In this document: one piece after another, positions 52,239 to 64,000 of the stretch
How positions within the stretch are numbered: position 1 is the first letter of the stretch
Layout of the letters: every line of letters starts with the position of its first letter
DNA from: Molossus alvarezi
Taxonomy: Eukaryota; Chordata; Mammalia; Chiroptera; Molossidae
Reading direction: 5' to 3'
Assembly: GCA_037176705.1 (NCBI GenBank)
Contig: CM073889.1
Location: 52,569,596-52,633,595 of the forward strand
Length of the DNA stretch: 64,000 bases
The notes under the pieces: generated by a model
The model's input: the letters and a program-made list of their open reading frames with translations, nothing else
The model's database searches: none
What the model was told of the DNA's origin: nothing
Position numbers and translations under genes: made by a program

Positions 52239-54173
52239 TGTAGATACATGTTCTAGTAGGAAACTGATGGAATGATTGAATATTTCCACTTTGGGTCAGG
52301 AAATGCACAGATCTTGGCAAGAGTCATGTGAAACACTTGAATATAGACACTCTCCTCGTGGTGTGGAGAGATCCAGTCTTCTCCTGGAAAGAACAACTAG
52401 GACAGGGCACACTGATGTGTAGAATCAAAAGTTATCCCCTTTTGTGTTCTGTGCTGGTAATGGTTTCCAAGATTGCACAGTTTTCTACAACATTTCTCAA
52501 GGCGATACTTGGAATAAGTATGGTTTCCTCTGTAGCAGTTTGTTTCGCCTAATTCTTAGTCAGAACAGTGAACCAACCTAGGGTCTAGAATGAAATAATG
52601 GAAAGATTGATAACTACTGGTGTTACACATGTGCCATTCTTGAACAAAGCAACTGAACACATCTAAAGTGATGTAGTTTAAACATTTGATGTGTACATCC
52701 AAGGAGAAATACATGAATGTGAAGACACTGACAATACCATGGGTGTTTCACATTGCATTTCTCTGTGAGTTAGAACAAGAGGAGGGTTCTGGAGAAAAGG
52801 CACTTGTACAGTTGTCCTGGGTATCAATTTCAATTAGCTACCCACAAATTATGCCCGGTTTGCGCGGCATAGTTTGCATTGGAGAGTTATCCACTGTTGC
52901 ATGTAAATGCAGCTGACTGCCTTCTTTCCTATACGACAAGAAAGACAATTTGTACGAGAAGAAGAGGTAACTTTTCAACATACTACTTTTCTTCCTTGGA
53001 TATGAGTTGTTTGCCTGGAAGAGTCTACAAAGCATCTGGATACCAAATACAGGCTGCGCTGCAGAAATGAAACATTTTGGTTAGAGCAGTGTTCAGGTCG
53101 TGGAAATCTATACCCTATTCAGTTCTACACACATTCTCTCCATGCGTTACCAAATGAATCAGAGTCATGCCATGGATCCACGATACATTTCCCTGTTTGT
53201 GCCGATTTCCACATTAACATAAGGTGTAGATACCTGTTTTCTGCAGAGAATTGAATGTAAACCCTTGTCCTGAGTGTGAAATGCTGGAATTATCCCGTGG
53301 AAATGAATGATAACTCCCGAACTTATGCTTAAAATACCCTGTGACAGATTCAACCTATTTCTTGATATCTGACAGAATCATCTCCATTATAACAAGGATT
53401 CCAAAGAGTTTCAGGCCTTTGAATAATGGTCCTGGATTCACATGTTTCAAGAGTATTTCCCAGAAGAACCTTTGAAAATACAGTGGATAATCAAAGGTGT
53501 GCATCACTGGTGTTCTTTCTCTGCAGAATTATATAATTACATTCAGTTCAAGAGCAGCATGGAAACCTCAATATGGTGTAGTGGCAATTGGACTGTTCAG
53601 TGGCTCTCTGTCCTAAAAACAGTGTTCCCATTGACTAACTTCTTCACATACTGTCTAAATATGGTGAAGAAGCATCTTGGGCTATACCCACTTCACAAAA
53701 CATGGAACCAACACTGGTGTTCTGTTCTGCAGATTATGTGTTAGAACAGTTGAGGAAAGTATTGATTCAAGGTAATGTGGCAACCTAACGTTTGCCTATG
53801 CCCTTAGACATACTTCTCACCAGAGATCGTTTCTAGGAGCGTTTATACACACCAAACCGATTCCAAACGAACTGTGTTAGAACTCTGCAGTTCAGTTGAG
53901 GAAACTCACTTCCATGAAGCCTAGAGAGTGAGGCTTCTCCAACCATAAGCTGTTTTGGTTAAGTACCTAAGAAATGTCTGTTTGTTAAGGTGTAATCACA
54001 CGAAAACCTAGCAGTGCACGTTTCTTTCTCTTGTTCCCTACACACGATTACAAGACTTGCTGGTGCAGTCTCAGATATCCTGAATTATGGGCAAAACTCT
54101 GTGAGAGCCAGGGGCAACATTCATTGGTGGCATGTTTAAACTTGGGAAATTGAGTACCTTTGCAAGGAAAGTG
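52239..54173 (+). repeat. Satellite copy 28 (class III)
   Basis: 1935 bases. ttcctctg and atccactg link it to copies 27 and 29. catttccctg is shared with copy 32 and gaagcatcttgg with copies 23 and 30. cctttgaaaat and cacgattac are private. Confidence 0.95.
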
Positions 54174-56107
54174 TGAAGATACATGTTCTAGTAGGAAACT
54201 GATGGAATGATTGAATATTTCCATTTTGGGTCAGGAAATGCACAGATCTTGGCAAGAGTCATGTGAAACACTTGAATATAGACACTCTCCTCGTGGTGTG
54301 GAGAGATCCAGTCTTCTCCTGGAAAGAACAACTAGGACAGGGCACACTGATGTGTAGAATCAAAAGTTATCCCCTTTTGTGTTCTGTGCTGGTAATGGTT
54401 TCCAAGATTGCACAGTTTTCTGCAACATTTCTCAAGGCGATACTTGGAATAAGTATGGTTTCCTCTGTAGCAGTTTGTTTCGCCTAATTCTTAGTCAGAA
54501 CAGTGAACCAACCTAGGGTCTAGAATGAAATAATGGAAAGATTGATAACTACTGGTGTTACACATGTGCCATTCTTGAACAAAGCAACTGAACACATCTA
54601 AAGTGATGTAGTTTAAACATTTGATGTGTACATCCAAGGAGAAATACATGAATGTGAAGACACTGACAATACCATGGGTGTTTCACATTGCATTTCTCTG
54701 TGAGTTAGAACAAGAGGAGGGTTCTGGAGAAAAGGCACTTGTACAGTTGTCCTGGGTATCAATTTCAATTAGCTACCCACAAATTATGCCCGGTTTGCGC
54801 GGCATAGTTTGCATTGGAGAGTTATCCACTGTTGCATGTAAATGCAGCTGACTGCCTTCTTTCCTATACGACAAGAAAGACAATTTGTACGAGAAGAAGA
54901 GGTAACTTTTCAACATACTACTTTTCTTCCTTGGATATGAGTTGTTTGCCTGTAAGAGTCTACAAAGCATCTCGATACCAATACAGGCTGCGCTGCAGAA
55001 ATGAAACATTTTGCTTAGAGCAGTGTTCAGGTCGTGGAAATCTATACCCTATTCAGTTCTACACACATTCTCTCCATGCGTTACCAAATGAATCAGAGTC
55101 ATGCCATGGATCCACGATACATTTCACTGTTTGTGCCGATTTCCACATTAACATAAGGTGTAGATACCTGTTTTCTGCAGAGAATTGAATGTAAACCCTT
55201 GTCCTGAGTGTGAAATGCTGGAATTAGTCCGTGGAAATGAATGATAACTCCCGAACTTATGCTTAAAATACCCTGTGACAGATTCAACCTATTTCTTGAT
55301 ATCTGACAGAATCATCTCCATTATAACAAGGATTCCAAAGAGTTTCAGGCCTTTGAATAATGGTCCTGGATTCACATGTTTCAAGAGTATTTCCCAGAAG
55401 AACCTATGAAAATACAGTGGATAATCAAAGGTGTGCATCACTGGTGTTCTTTCTCTGCAGAATTATATAATTACATTCAGTTCAAGAGCAGCATGGAAAC
55501 CTCAATATGGTGTAGTGGCAATTGGACTGTTCAGTGGCTCTCTGTCCTAAAAACAGTGTTCCCATTGACTAACTTCTTCACATACTGTCTAAATATGGTG
55601 AAGAAGATTCTTGGGCTATACCCACTTCACAAAACATGGAACCAACACTGGTGTTCTGTTCTGCAGATTATGTGTTAGAACAGTTGAGGAAAGTATTGAT
55701 TCAAGGTAATGTGGCAACCTAACGTTTCCCTATGCCCTTAGACATACTTCTCACCAGAGATCGTTTCTAGGAGCGTTTATACACACCAAACCGATTCCAA
55801 ACGAACTGTGTTAGAACTCTGCAGTTCAGTTGAGGAAACTCACTTCCATGAAGCCTAGAGAGTGAGGCTTCTCCAACCATAAGCTGTTTTGGTTAAGTAC
55901 CTAAGAAATGTCTGTTTGTTAAGGTGTAATCACACGAAAACCTAGCAGTGCACGTTTCTTTCTCTTGTTCCCTACACACAATTACAAGACTTGCTGGTGC
56001 AGTCTCAGATATCCTGAATTATGGGCAAAACTCTGTGAGAGCCAGGGGCAACATTCATTGGTGGCATGTTTAAACTTGGGAATTTGAGTACCTTTGCAAG
56101 GAAAGTG
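54174..56107 (+). repeat. Satellite copy 29 (class III)
   Basis: 1934 bases, starting with the anchor variant tgaagatac. It has ttctgcaac, gcctgtaag, one A lost in ataccaatacagg, ttttgctta and ttagtccgtgg. It ends with ggaatttgag. Confidence 0.95.
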
Positions 56108-58040
56108 TGTAGATACATGTTCTAGTAGGAAACTGATGGAATGATTGAATATTTCCATTTTGGGTCAGGAAATGCACAGATCTTGGCAAGAGTCATGTGA
56201 AACACTTGAATATAGACACTCTCCTCGTGGTGTGGAGAGATCCAGTCTTCTCCTGGAAAGAACAACTGGACAGGGCACACTGATGTGTAGAATCAAAAGT
56301 TATCCCCTTTTGTGTTCTGTGCTGGTAATGGTTTCCAAGATTGCACAGTTTTCTACAACATTTCTCAAGGCGATACTTGGAATAAGTATGGTTTCTTCTG
56401 TAGCAGTTTGTTTCGCCTAATTCTTAGTCAGAACAGTGAACCAACCTAGGGTCTAGAATGAAATAATGGAAAGATTGATAACTACTGGTGTTACACATGT
56501 GCCATTCTTGAACAAAGCAACTGAACACATCTAAAGTGATGTAGTTTAAACATTTGATGTGTACATCCAAGGAGAAATACATGAATGTGAAGACACTGAC
56601 AATACCATGGGTGTTTCACATTGCATTTCTCTGTGAGTTAGAACAAGAGGAGGGTTCTGGAGAAAAGGCACTTGTACAGTTGTCCTGGGTATCAATTTCA
56701 ATTAGCTACCCACAAATTATGCCCGGTTTGCGCGGCATAGTTTGCATTGGAGAGTTATCCAGTGTTGCATGTAAATGCAGCTGACTGCCTTCTTTCCTAT
56801 ACGACAAGAAAGACAATTTGTACGAGAAGAAGAGGTAACTTTTCAACATACTACTTTTCTTCCTTGGATATGAGTTGTTTGCCTGGAAGAGTCTACAAAG
56901 CATCTCGATACCAAATACAGGCTGCGCTGCAGAAATGAAACATTTTGGTTAGAGCAGTGTTCAGGTCGTGGAAATCTATACCCTATTCAGTTCTACACAC
57001 ATTCTCTCCATGCGTTACCAAATGAATCAGAGTCATGCCATGGATCCACGATACATTTCACTGTTTGTGCCGATTTCCACATTAACATAAGGTGTAGATA
57101 CCTGTTTTCTGCAGAGAATTGAATGTAAACCCTTTTCCTCAGTGTGAAATGCTGGAATTAGCCCGTGGAAATGAATGATAACTCCCGAACTTATGCTTAA
57201 AATACCCTGTGACAGATTCAACCTATTTCTTGATATCTGACAGAATCATCTCCATTATAACAAGGATTCCAAAGAGTTTCAGGCCTTTGAATAATGGTCC
57301 TGGATTCACATGTTTCAAGAGTATTTCCCAGAAGAACCTATGAAAATACAGTGGATAATCAAAGGTGTGCATCACTGGTGTTCTTTCTCTGCAGAATTAT
57401 ATAATTACATTCAGTTCAAGAGCAGCATGGAAACCTCAATATGGTGTAGTGGCAATTGGACTGTTCAGTGGCTCTCTGTCCTAAAAACAGTGTTCCCATT
57501 GACTAACTTCTTCACATACTGTCTAAATATGGTGAAGAAGCATCTTGGGCTATACCCACTTCACAAAACATGGAACCAACACTGGTGTTCTGTTCTGCAG
57601 ATTATGTGTTAGAACAGTTGAGGAAAGTATTGATTCAAGGTAATGTGGCAACCTAACGTTTGCCTATGCCCTTAGACATACTTCTCACCAGAGATCATTT
57701 CTAGGAGCGTTTATACACACCAAACCGATTCCAAACGAACTGTGTTAGAACTCTGCAGTTCAGTTGAGGAAACTCACTTCCATGAAGCCTAGAGAGTGAG
57801 GCTTCTCCAACCATAAGCTGTTTTGGTTAAGTACCTAAGAAATGTCTGTTTGTTAAGGTGTAATCACACGAAAACCTAGCAGTGCACGTTTCTTTCTCTT
57901 GTTCCCTACACACAATTACAAGACTTGCTGGTGCAGTCTCAGATATCCTGAATTATGGGCAAAACTCTGTGAGAGCCAGGGGCAACATTCATGGTGGCAT
58001 GTTTAAACTTGGGAAATTGAGTACCTTTGCAAGGAAAGTG
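56108..58040 (+). repeat. Satellite copy 30 (class III)
   Basis: 1933 bases: losses at aacaactggacagg and cattcatggtgg. ccttttcctcag is shared with copies 14 and 32, and gaagcatcttgg with copies 23 and 28. gatcatttc marks CpG loss near 57694. Confidence 0.95.
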
Positions 58041-59973
58041 TGTAGATACATGTTCTAGTAGGAAACTGATGGAATGATTGAATATTTCCATTTTGGGTCA
58101 GGAAATGCACAGATCTTGGCAAGAGTCATGTGAAACACTTGAATATAGACACTCTCCTCGTGGTGTGGAGAGATCCAGTCTTCTCCTGGAAAGAACAACT
58201 GGACAGGGCACACTGATGTGTAGAATCAAAAGTTATCCCCTTTTGTGTTCTGTGCTGGTAATGGTTTCCAAGATTGCACAGTTTTCTACAACATTTCTCA
58301 AGGCGATACTTGGAATAAGTATGGTTTCTTCTGTAGCAGTTTGTTTCGCCTAATTCTTAGTCAGAACAGTGAACCAACCTAGGGTCTAGAATGAAATAAT
58401 GGAAAGATTGATAACTACTGGTGTTACACATGTGCCATTCTTGAACAAAGCAACTGAACACATCTAAAGTGATGTAGTTTAAACCTTTGATGTGTACATC
58501 CAAGGAGAAATACATGAATGTGAAGACACTGACAATACCATGGGTGTTTCACATTGCATTTCTCTGTGAGTTAGAACAAGAGGAGGGTTCTGGAGAAAAG
58601 GCACTTGTACAGTTGTCCTGGGTATCAATTTCAATTAGCTACCCACAAATTATGCCCGGTTTGCGCGGCATAGTTTGCATTGGAGAGTTATCCAGTGTTG
58701 CATGTAAATGCAGCTGACTGCCTTCTTTCCTATACGACAAGAAAGACAATTTGTACGAGAAGAAGAGGTAACTTTTCAACATACTACTTTTCTTCCTTGG
58801 ATATGAGTTGTTTGCCTGGAAGAGTCTACAAAGCATCTCGATACCAAATACAGGCTGCGCTGCAGAAATGAAACATTTTGGTTAGAGCAGTGTTCAGGTC
58901 GTGGAAATGTATACCCTATTCAGTTCTACACACATTCTCTCCATGCGTTACCAAATGAATCAGAGTCATGCCATGGATCCACGATACATTTCACTGTTTG
59001 TGCCGATTTCCACATTAACATAAGGTGTAGATACCTGTTTTCTGCAGAGGATTGAATGTAAACCCTTGTCCTGAGTGTGAAATGCTGGAATTAGCCCGTG
59101 GAAATGAATGATAACTCCCGAACTTATGCTTAAAATACCCTGTGACAGATTCAACCTATTTCTTGATATCTGACAGAATCATCTCCATTATAACAAGGAT
59201 TCCAAAGAGTTTCAGGCCTTTGAATAATGGTCCTGGATTCACATGTTTCAAGAGTATTTCCCAGAAGAACCTATGAAAATACAGTGGATAATCAAAGGTG
59301 TGCATCACTGGTGTTCTTTCTCTGCAGAATTATATAATTACATGCAGTTCAAGAGCAGCATGGAAACCTCAATATGGTGTAGTGGCATTTGGACTGTTCA
59401 GTGGCTCTCTGTCCTAAAAACAGTGTTCCCATTGACTAACTTCTTCACATACTGTCTAAATATGGTGAAGAAGATTCTTGGGCTATACCCACTTCACAAA
59501 ACATGGAACCAACACTGGTGTTCTGTTCTGCAGATTATGTGTTAGAACAGTTGAGGAAAGTATTGATTCAAGGTAATGTGGCAACCTAACGTTTGCCTAT
59601 GCCCTTAGACATACTTCTCACCACAGATCGTTTCTAGGAGCGGTTATACAAACCAAACCGATTCCAAACGAACTGTGTTAGAACTCTGCAGTTCAGTTGA
59701 GGAAACTCACTTCCATGAAGCCTAGAGAGTGAGGCTTCTCCAACCATAAGCTGTTTTGGTTAAGTACCTAAGAAATGTCTGTTTGTTAAGGTGTAATCAC
59801 ACGAAAACCTAGCAGTGCACGTTTCTTTCTCTTGTTCCCTACACACAATTACAAGACTTGCTGGTGCAGTCTCAGATATCCTGAATTATGGGCAAAACTC
59901 TGTGAGAGCCAGGGGCAACATTCATGGTGGCATGTTTAAACTTGGGAAATTGAGTACCTTTGCAAGGAAAGTG
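58041..59973 (+). repeat. Satellite copy 31 (class III; partner of copy 33)
   Basis: 1933 bases. It shares gaaatgtatac, gaggattg, ggcatttgg, caccacagatcg and cggttatacaaacc with copy 33 at +3868. aaacctttgatg is private. Confidence 0.95.
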
Positions 59974-61908
59974 TGTAGATACATGTTCTAGTAGGAAACT
60001 GATGGAATGATTGAATATTTCCACTTTGGGTCAGGAAATGCACAGATCTTGGCAAGAGTCATGTGAAACACTTGAATATAGACACTCTCCTCGTGGTGTG
60101 GAGAGATCCAGTCTTCTCCTGGAAAGAACAACTAGGACAGGGCACACTGATGTGTAGAATCAAAAGTTATCCCCTTTTGTGTTCTGTGCTGGTAATGGTT
60201 TCCAAGATTGCACAGTTTTCTACAACATTTCTCAAGGCGATACTTGGAATAAGTATGGTTTCTTCTGTAGCAGTTTGTTTCGCCTAATTCTTAGTCAGAA
60301 CAGTGAACCAACCTAGGGTCTAGAATGAAATAATGGAAAGATTGATAACTACTGGTGTTACACATGTGCCATTCTTGAAAAAAGCAACTGAACACATCTA
60401 AAGTGATGTAGTTTAAACATTTGATGTGTACATCCAAGGAGAAATACATGAATGTGAAGACACTGACAATACCATGGGTGTTTCACATTGCATTTCTCTG
60501 TGAGTTAGAACAAGAGGAGGGTTCTGGAGAAAAGGCACTTGTACAGTTGTCCTGGGTATCAATTTCAATTAGCTACCCACAAATTATGCCCGGTTTGCGC
60601 GGCATAGTTTGCATTGGAGAGTTATCCAGTGTTGCATGTAAATGCAGCTGACTGCCTTCTTTCCTATACGACAAGAAAGACAATTTGTACGAGAAGAAGA
60701 GGTAACTTTTCAACATACTACTTTTCTTCCTTGGATATGAGTTGTTTGCCTGGAAGAGTCTACAAAGCATCTCGATACCAAATACAGGCTGCGCTGCAGA
60801 AATGAAACATTTTGGTTAGAGCAGTGTTCAGGTCGTGGAAATCTATACCCTATTCAGTTCTACACACATTCTCTCCATGCGTTACCAAATGAATCAGAGT
60901 CATGCCATGGATCCACGATACATTTCCCTGTTTGTGCCGATTTCCACATTAACATAAGGTGTAGATACCTGTTTTCTGCAGAGAATTGAATGTAAACCCT
61001 TTTCCTCAGTGTGAAATGCTGGAATTAGCCCGTGGAAATGAATGATAACTCCCGAACTTATGCTTAAAATACCCTGTGACAGATTCAACCTATTTCTTGA
61101 TATCTGACAGAATCATCTCCATTATAACAAGGATTCCAAAGAGTTTCAGGCCTTTGAATAATGGTCCTGGATTCACATGTTTCAAGAGTATTTCCCAGAA
61201 GAACCTATGAAAATACAGTGGATAATCAAAGGTGTGCATCACTGGTGTTCTTTCTCTGCAGAATTATATAATTACATTCAGTTCAAGAGCAGCATGGAAA
61301 CCTCAATATGGTGTAGTGGCAATTGGACTGTTCAGTGGCTCTCTGTCCTAAAAACAGTGTTCCCATTGACTAACTTCTTCACATACTGTCTAAATATGGT
61401 GAAGAAGATTCTTGGGCTATACCCACTTCACAAAACATGGAACCAACACTGGTGTTCTGTTCTGCAGATTATGTGTTAGAACAGTTGAGGAAAGTATTGA
61501 TTCAAGGTAATGTGGCAACCTAACGTTTCCCTATGCCCTTAGACATACTTCTCACCAGAGATCGTTTCTAGGAGCGTTTATACACACCAAACCGATTCCA
61601 AACGAACTGTGTTAGAACTCTGCAGTTCAGTTGAGGAAACTCACTTCCATGAAGCCTAGAGAGTGAGGCTTCTCCAACCATAAGCTGTTTTGGTTAAGTA
61701 CCTAAGAAATGTCTGTTTGTTAAGGTGTAATCACACGAAAACCTAGCAGTGCACGTTTCTTTCTCTTGTTCCCTACACACAATTACAAGACTTGCTGGTG
61801 CAGTCTCAGATATCCTGAATTATGGGCAAAACTCTGTGAGAGCCAGGGGCAACATTCATTGGTGGCATGTTTAAACTTGGGAATTTGAGTACCTTTGCAA
61901 GGAAAGTG
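59974..61908 (+). repeat. Satellite copy 32 (class III)
   Basis: 1935 bases. catttccctg is shared with copy 28, ccttttcctcag with copies 14 and 30, and tttccctatg with copies 23 and 29. It ends with ggaatttgag. Confidence 0.95.
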
Positions 61909-63841
61909 TGTAGATACATGTTCTAGTAGGAAACTGATGGAATGATTGAATATTTCCACTTTGGGTCAGGAAATGCACAGATCTTGGCAAGAGTCATGTG
62001 AAACACTTGAATATAGACACTCTCCTCGTGGTGTGGAGAGATCCAGTCTTCTCCTGGAAAGAACAACTGGACAGGGCACACTGATGTGTAGAATCAAAAG
62101 TTATCCCCTTTTGTGTTCTGTGCTGGTAATGGTTTCCAAGATTGCACAGTTTTCTACAACATTTCTCAAGGCGATACTTGGAATAAGTATGGTTTCTTCT
62201 GTAGCAGTTTGTTTCGCCTAATTCTTAGTCAGAACAGTGAACCAACCTAGGGTCTAGAATGAAATAATGGAAAGATTGATAACTACTGGTGTTACACATG
62301 TGCCATTCTTGAAAAAAGCACCTGAACACATCTAAAGTGATGTAGTTTAAACATTTGATGTGTACATCCAAGGAGAAATACATGAATGTGAAGACACTGA
62401 CAATACCATGGGTGTTTCACATTGCATTTCTCTGTGAGTTAGAACAAGAGGAGGGTTCTGGAGAAAAGGCACTTGTACAGTTGTCCTGGGTATCAATTTC
62501 AATTAGCTACCCACAAATTATGCCCGGTTTGCGCGGCATAGTTTGCATTGGAGAGTTATCCAGTGTTGCATGTAAATGCAGCTGACTGCCTTCTTTCCTA
62601 TACGACAAGAAAGACAATTTGTACGAGAAGAAGAGGTAACTTTTCAACATACTACTTTTCTTCCTTGGATATGAGTTGTTTGCCTGGAAGAGTCTACAAA
62701 GCATCTCGATACCAAATACAGGCTGCGCTGCAGAAATGAAACATTTTGGTTAGAGCAGTGTTCAGGTCGTGGAAATGTATACCCTATTCAGTTCTACACA
62801 CATTCTCTCCATGCGTTACCAAATGAATCAGAGTCATGCCATGGATCCACGATACATTTCACTGTTTGTGCCGATTTCCACATTAACATAAGGTGTAGAT
62901 ACCTGTTTTCTGCAGAGGATTGAATGTAAACCCTTGTCCTGAGTGTGAAATGCTGGAATTAGCCCGTGGAAATGAATGATAACTCCCGAACTTATGCTTA
63001 AAATACCCTGTGACAGATTCAACCTATTTCTTGATATCTGACAGAATCATCTCCATTATAACAAGGATTCCAAAGAGTTTCAGGCCTTTGAATAATGGTC
63101 CTGGATTCACATGTTTCAAGAGTATTTCCCAGAAGAACCTATGAAAATACAGTGGATAATCAAAGGTGTGCATCACTGGTGTTCTTTCTCTGCAGAATTA
63201 TATAATTACATGCAGTTCAAGAGCAGCATGGAAACCTCAATATGGTGTAGTGGCATTTGGACTGTTCAGTGGCTCTCTGTCCTAAAAACAGTGTTCCCAT
63301 TGACTAACTTCTTCACATACTGTCTAAATATGGTGAAGAAGATTCTTGGGCTATACCCACTTCACAAAACATGGAACCAACACTGGTGTTCTGTTCTGCA
63401 GATTATGTGTTAGAACAGTTGAGGAAAGTATTGATTCAAGGTAATGTGGCAACCTAACGTTTGCCTATGCCCTTAGACATACTTCTCACCACAGATCGTT
63501 TCTAGGAGCGGTTATACAAACCAAACCGATTCCAAACGAACTGTGTTAGAACTCTGCAGTTCAGTTGAGGAAACTCACTTCCATGAAGCCTAGAGAGTGA
63601 GGCTTCTCCAACCATAAGCTGTTTTGGTTAAGTACCTAAGAAATGTCTGTTTGTTAAGGTGTAATCACACGAAAACCTAGCAGTGCACGTTTCTTTCTCT
63701 TGTTCCCTACACACAATTACAAGACTTGCTGGTGCAGTCTCAGATATCCTGAATTATGGGCAAAACTCTGTGAGAGCCAGGGGCAACATTCATGGTGGCA
63801 TGTTTAAACTTGGGAAATTGAGTACCTTTGCAAGGAAAGTG
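61909..63841 (+). repeat. Satellite copy 33 (class III; partner of copy 31)
   Basis: 1933 bases. It repeats the copy 31 combination in its 3' half (ggcatttgg, caccacagatcg, cggttatacaaacc, cattcatggtgg). gaaaaaagcacc near 62315 is private. Confidence 0.95.
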
Positions 63842-64000
63842 TGTAGATACATGTTCTAGTAGGAAACTGATGGAATGATTGAATATTTCCACTTTGGGTC
63901 AGGAAATGCACAGATCTTGGCAAGAGTCATGTGAAACACTTGAATATAGACACTCTCCTCGTGGTGTGGAGAGATCCAGTCTTCTCCTGGAAAGAACAAC
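63842..64000 (+). repeat. Satellite copy 34 (partial, cut by window end)
   Basis: The first 159 bases of a further copy, with ctgatgg and ccactttggg as in copy 32. The array runs out of the window here. Confidence 0.95.

Larger units (their letters stand above)
1..64000 (+). repeat. Tandem satellite array, ~1.93 kb unit, 33 full copies plus a partial
   Basis: The entire window is built of one unit repeated head to tail. The anchor tgtagatac (tgaagatac in copy 29) recurs at 1, 1935, 3869, 5803 and so on to 63842, with steps of 1933-1937 bases. Every stretch between anchors aligns with copy 1 with only scattered substitutions and 1-3 base indels. All copies have the same orientation and no foreign sequence interrupts them. 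Neither array edge is in the window. Such arrays are typical of eukaryotic heterochromatin; whether this one is centromeric, pericentromeric or subtelomeric cannot be decided from sequence alone. I do not recognise the family. The unit boundary chosen here is arbitrary. Confidence 0.98.

Noticed and set aside
1..64000. CRISPR array
   Set aside because: The repeats are about 1934 bases and contiguous, with no short repeats separated by unique spacers and no cas genes.
1..64000. Human-type alpha satellite or ribosomal DNA repeat
   Set aside because: The sequence does not resemble the 171-base alpha consensus, and no rRNA-like conserved segments are seen in the unit.
1..64000. Nested LTR, LINE or SINE elements
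   Set aside because: No reverse transcriptase or integrase frames, no terminal repeats with target duplications, no A-rich tails and no convincing pol III A/B boxes. A ggttcgagc in copy 11 is a private mutation, not a B box.
1..64000. Bacterial or phage genome segment
   Set aside because: There are no long open frames, no operon structure and strong CpG depletion; a 64 kb monotonous tandem array is not expected there.

Overview
The whole window is one uninterrupted head-to-tail satellite array. A single ~1.93 kb unit is repeated 33 times (phase set at the tgtagatac motif at position 1), followed by a 159-base partial 34th copy at the right edge. All copies point the same way. No non-satellite sequence, transposon insertion, RNA gene, convincing protein-coding gene or array edge is visible, so the array continues beyond both sides. 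Copy lengths run from 1933 to 1937 bases, apart from the cut-off last copy. The length differences trace to about ten recurrent 1-3 base indels.

Organism: long, highly homogeneous arrays of a kilobase-sized unit with multi-unit higher-order periods point to a eukaryotic chromosome, most likely centromeric, pericentromeric or subtelomeric heterochromatin. In copy 1 I count about 25 CpG dinucleotides in 1934 bases. That is well below chance for a roughly 40% GC sequence, and several variable positions are CpG-to-TpG/CpA changes. This fits a methylated vertebrate-type genome. I do not recognise the family and cannot name the species; it is not human alpha satellite.

Layout: (1) Copies 1-9 (1-17405) are class I units (1934-base ground state) in a three-unit higher-order pattern of ~5802 bases. 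Type C is every third copy (3, 6, 9); the order is A-B-C, A-B-C, B-A'-C. Copy 9 is a chimaera that changes from class I to class II inside the unit. (2) Copies 10-16 and 18 (17406-30955 and 32891-34827) are class II units (1936-base ground state), more heterogeneous from copy to copy, with copy 11 carrying many private changes. (3) Copies 16-17 and 18-19 are two apparently identical dimers, offset by exactly 3872 bases, in which a class II unit alternates with a class III unit. (4) Copies 17 and 19-34 are class III units (1935/1934 bases), a mosaic of shared variants with local two-unit (3868-3869 base) periodicity.

Inside the unit, several weakly similar stretches centred on CTGCAG and on gttagaac...gttgagg recur at about 160-200 base spacing. 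The kilobase unit may have grown out of an older, nucleosome-sized tandem repeat. A conserved minus-strand motif near unit position 1619-1633 resembles the CENP-B box but has one extra base and lacks the last G of the core. Short open frames recur once per unit because the DNA is repeated. They are broken in some copies, show no sign of protein-level constraint and are not annotated as genes.
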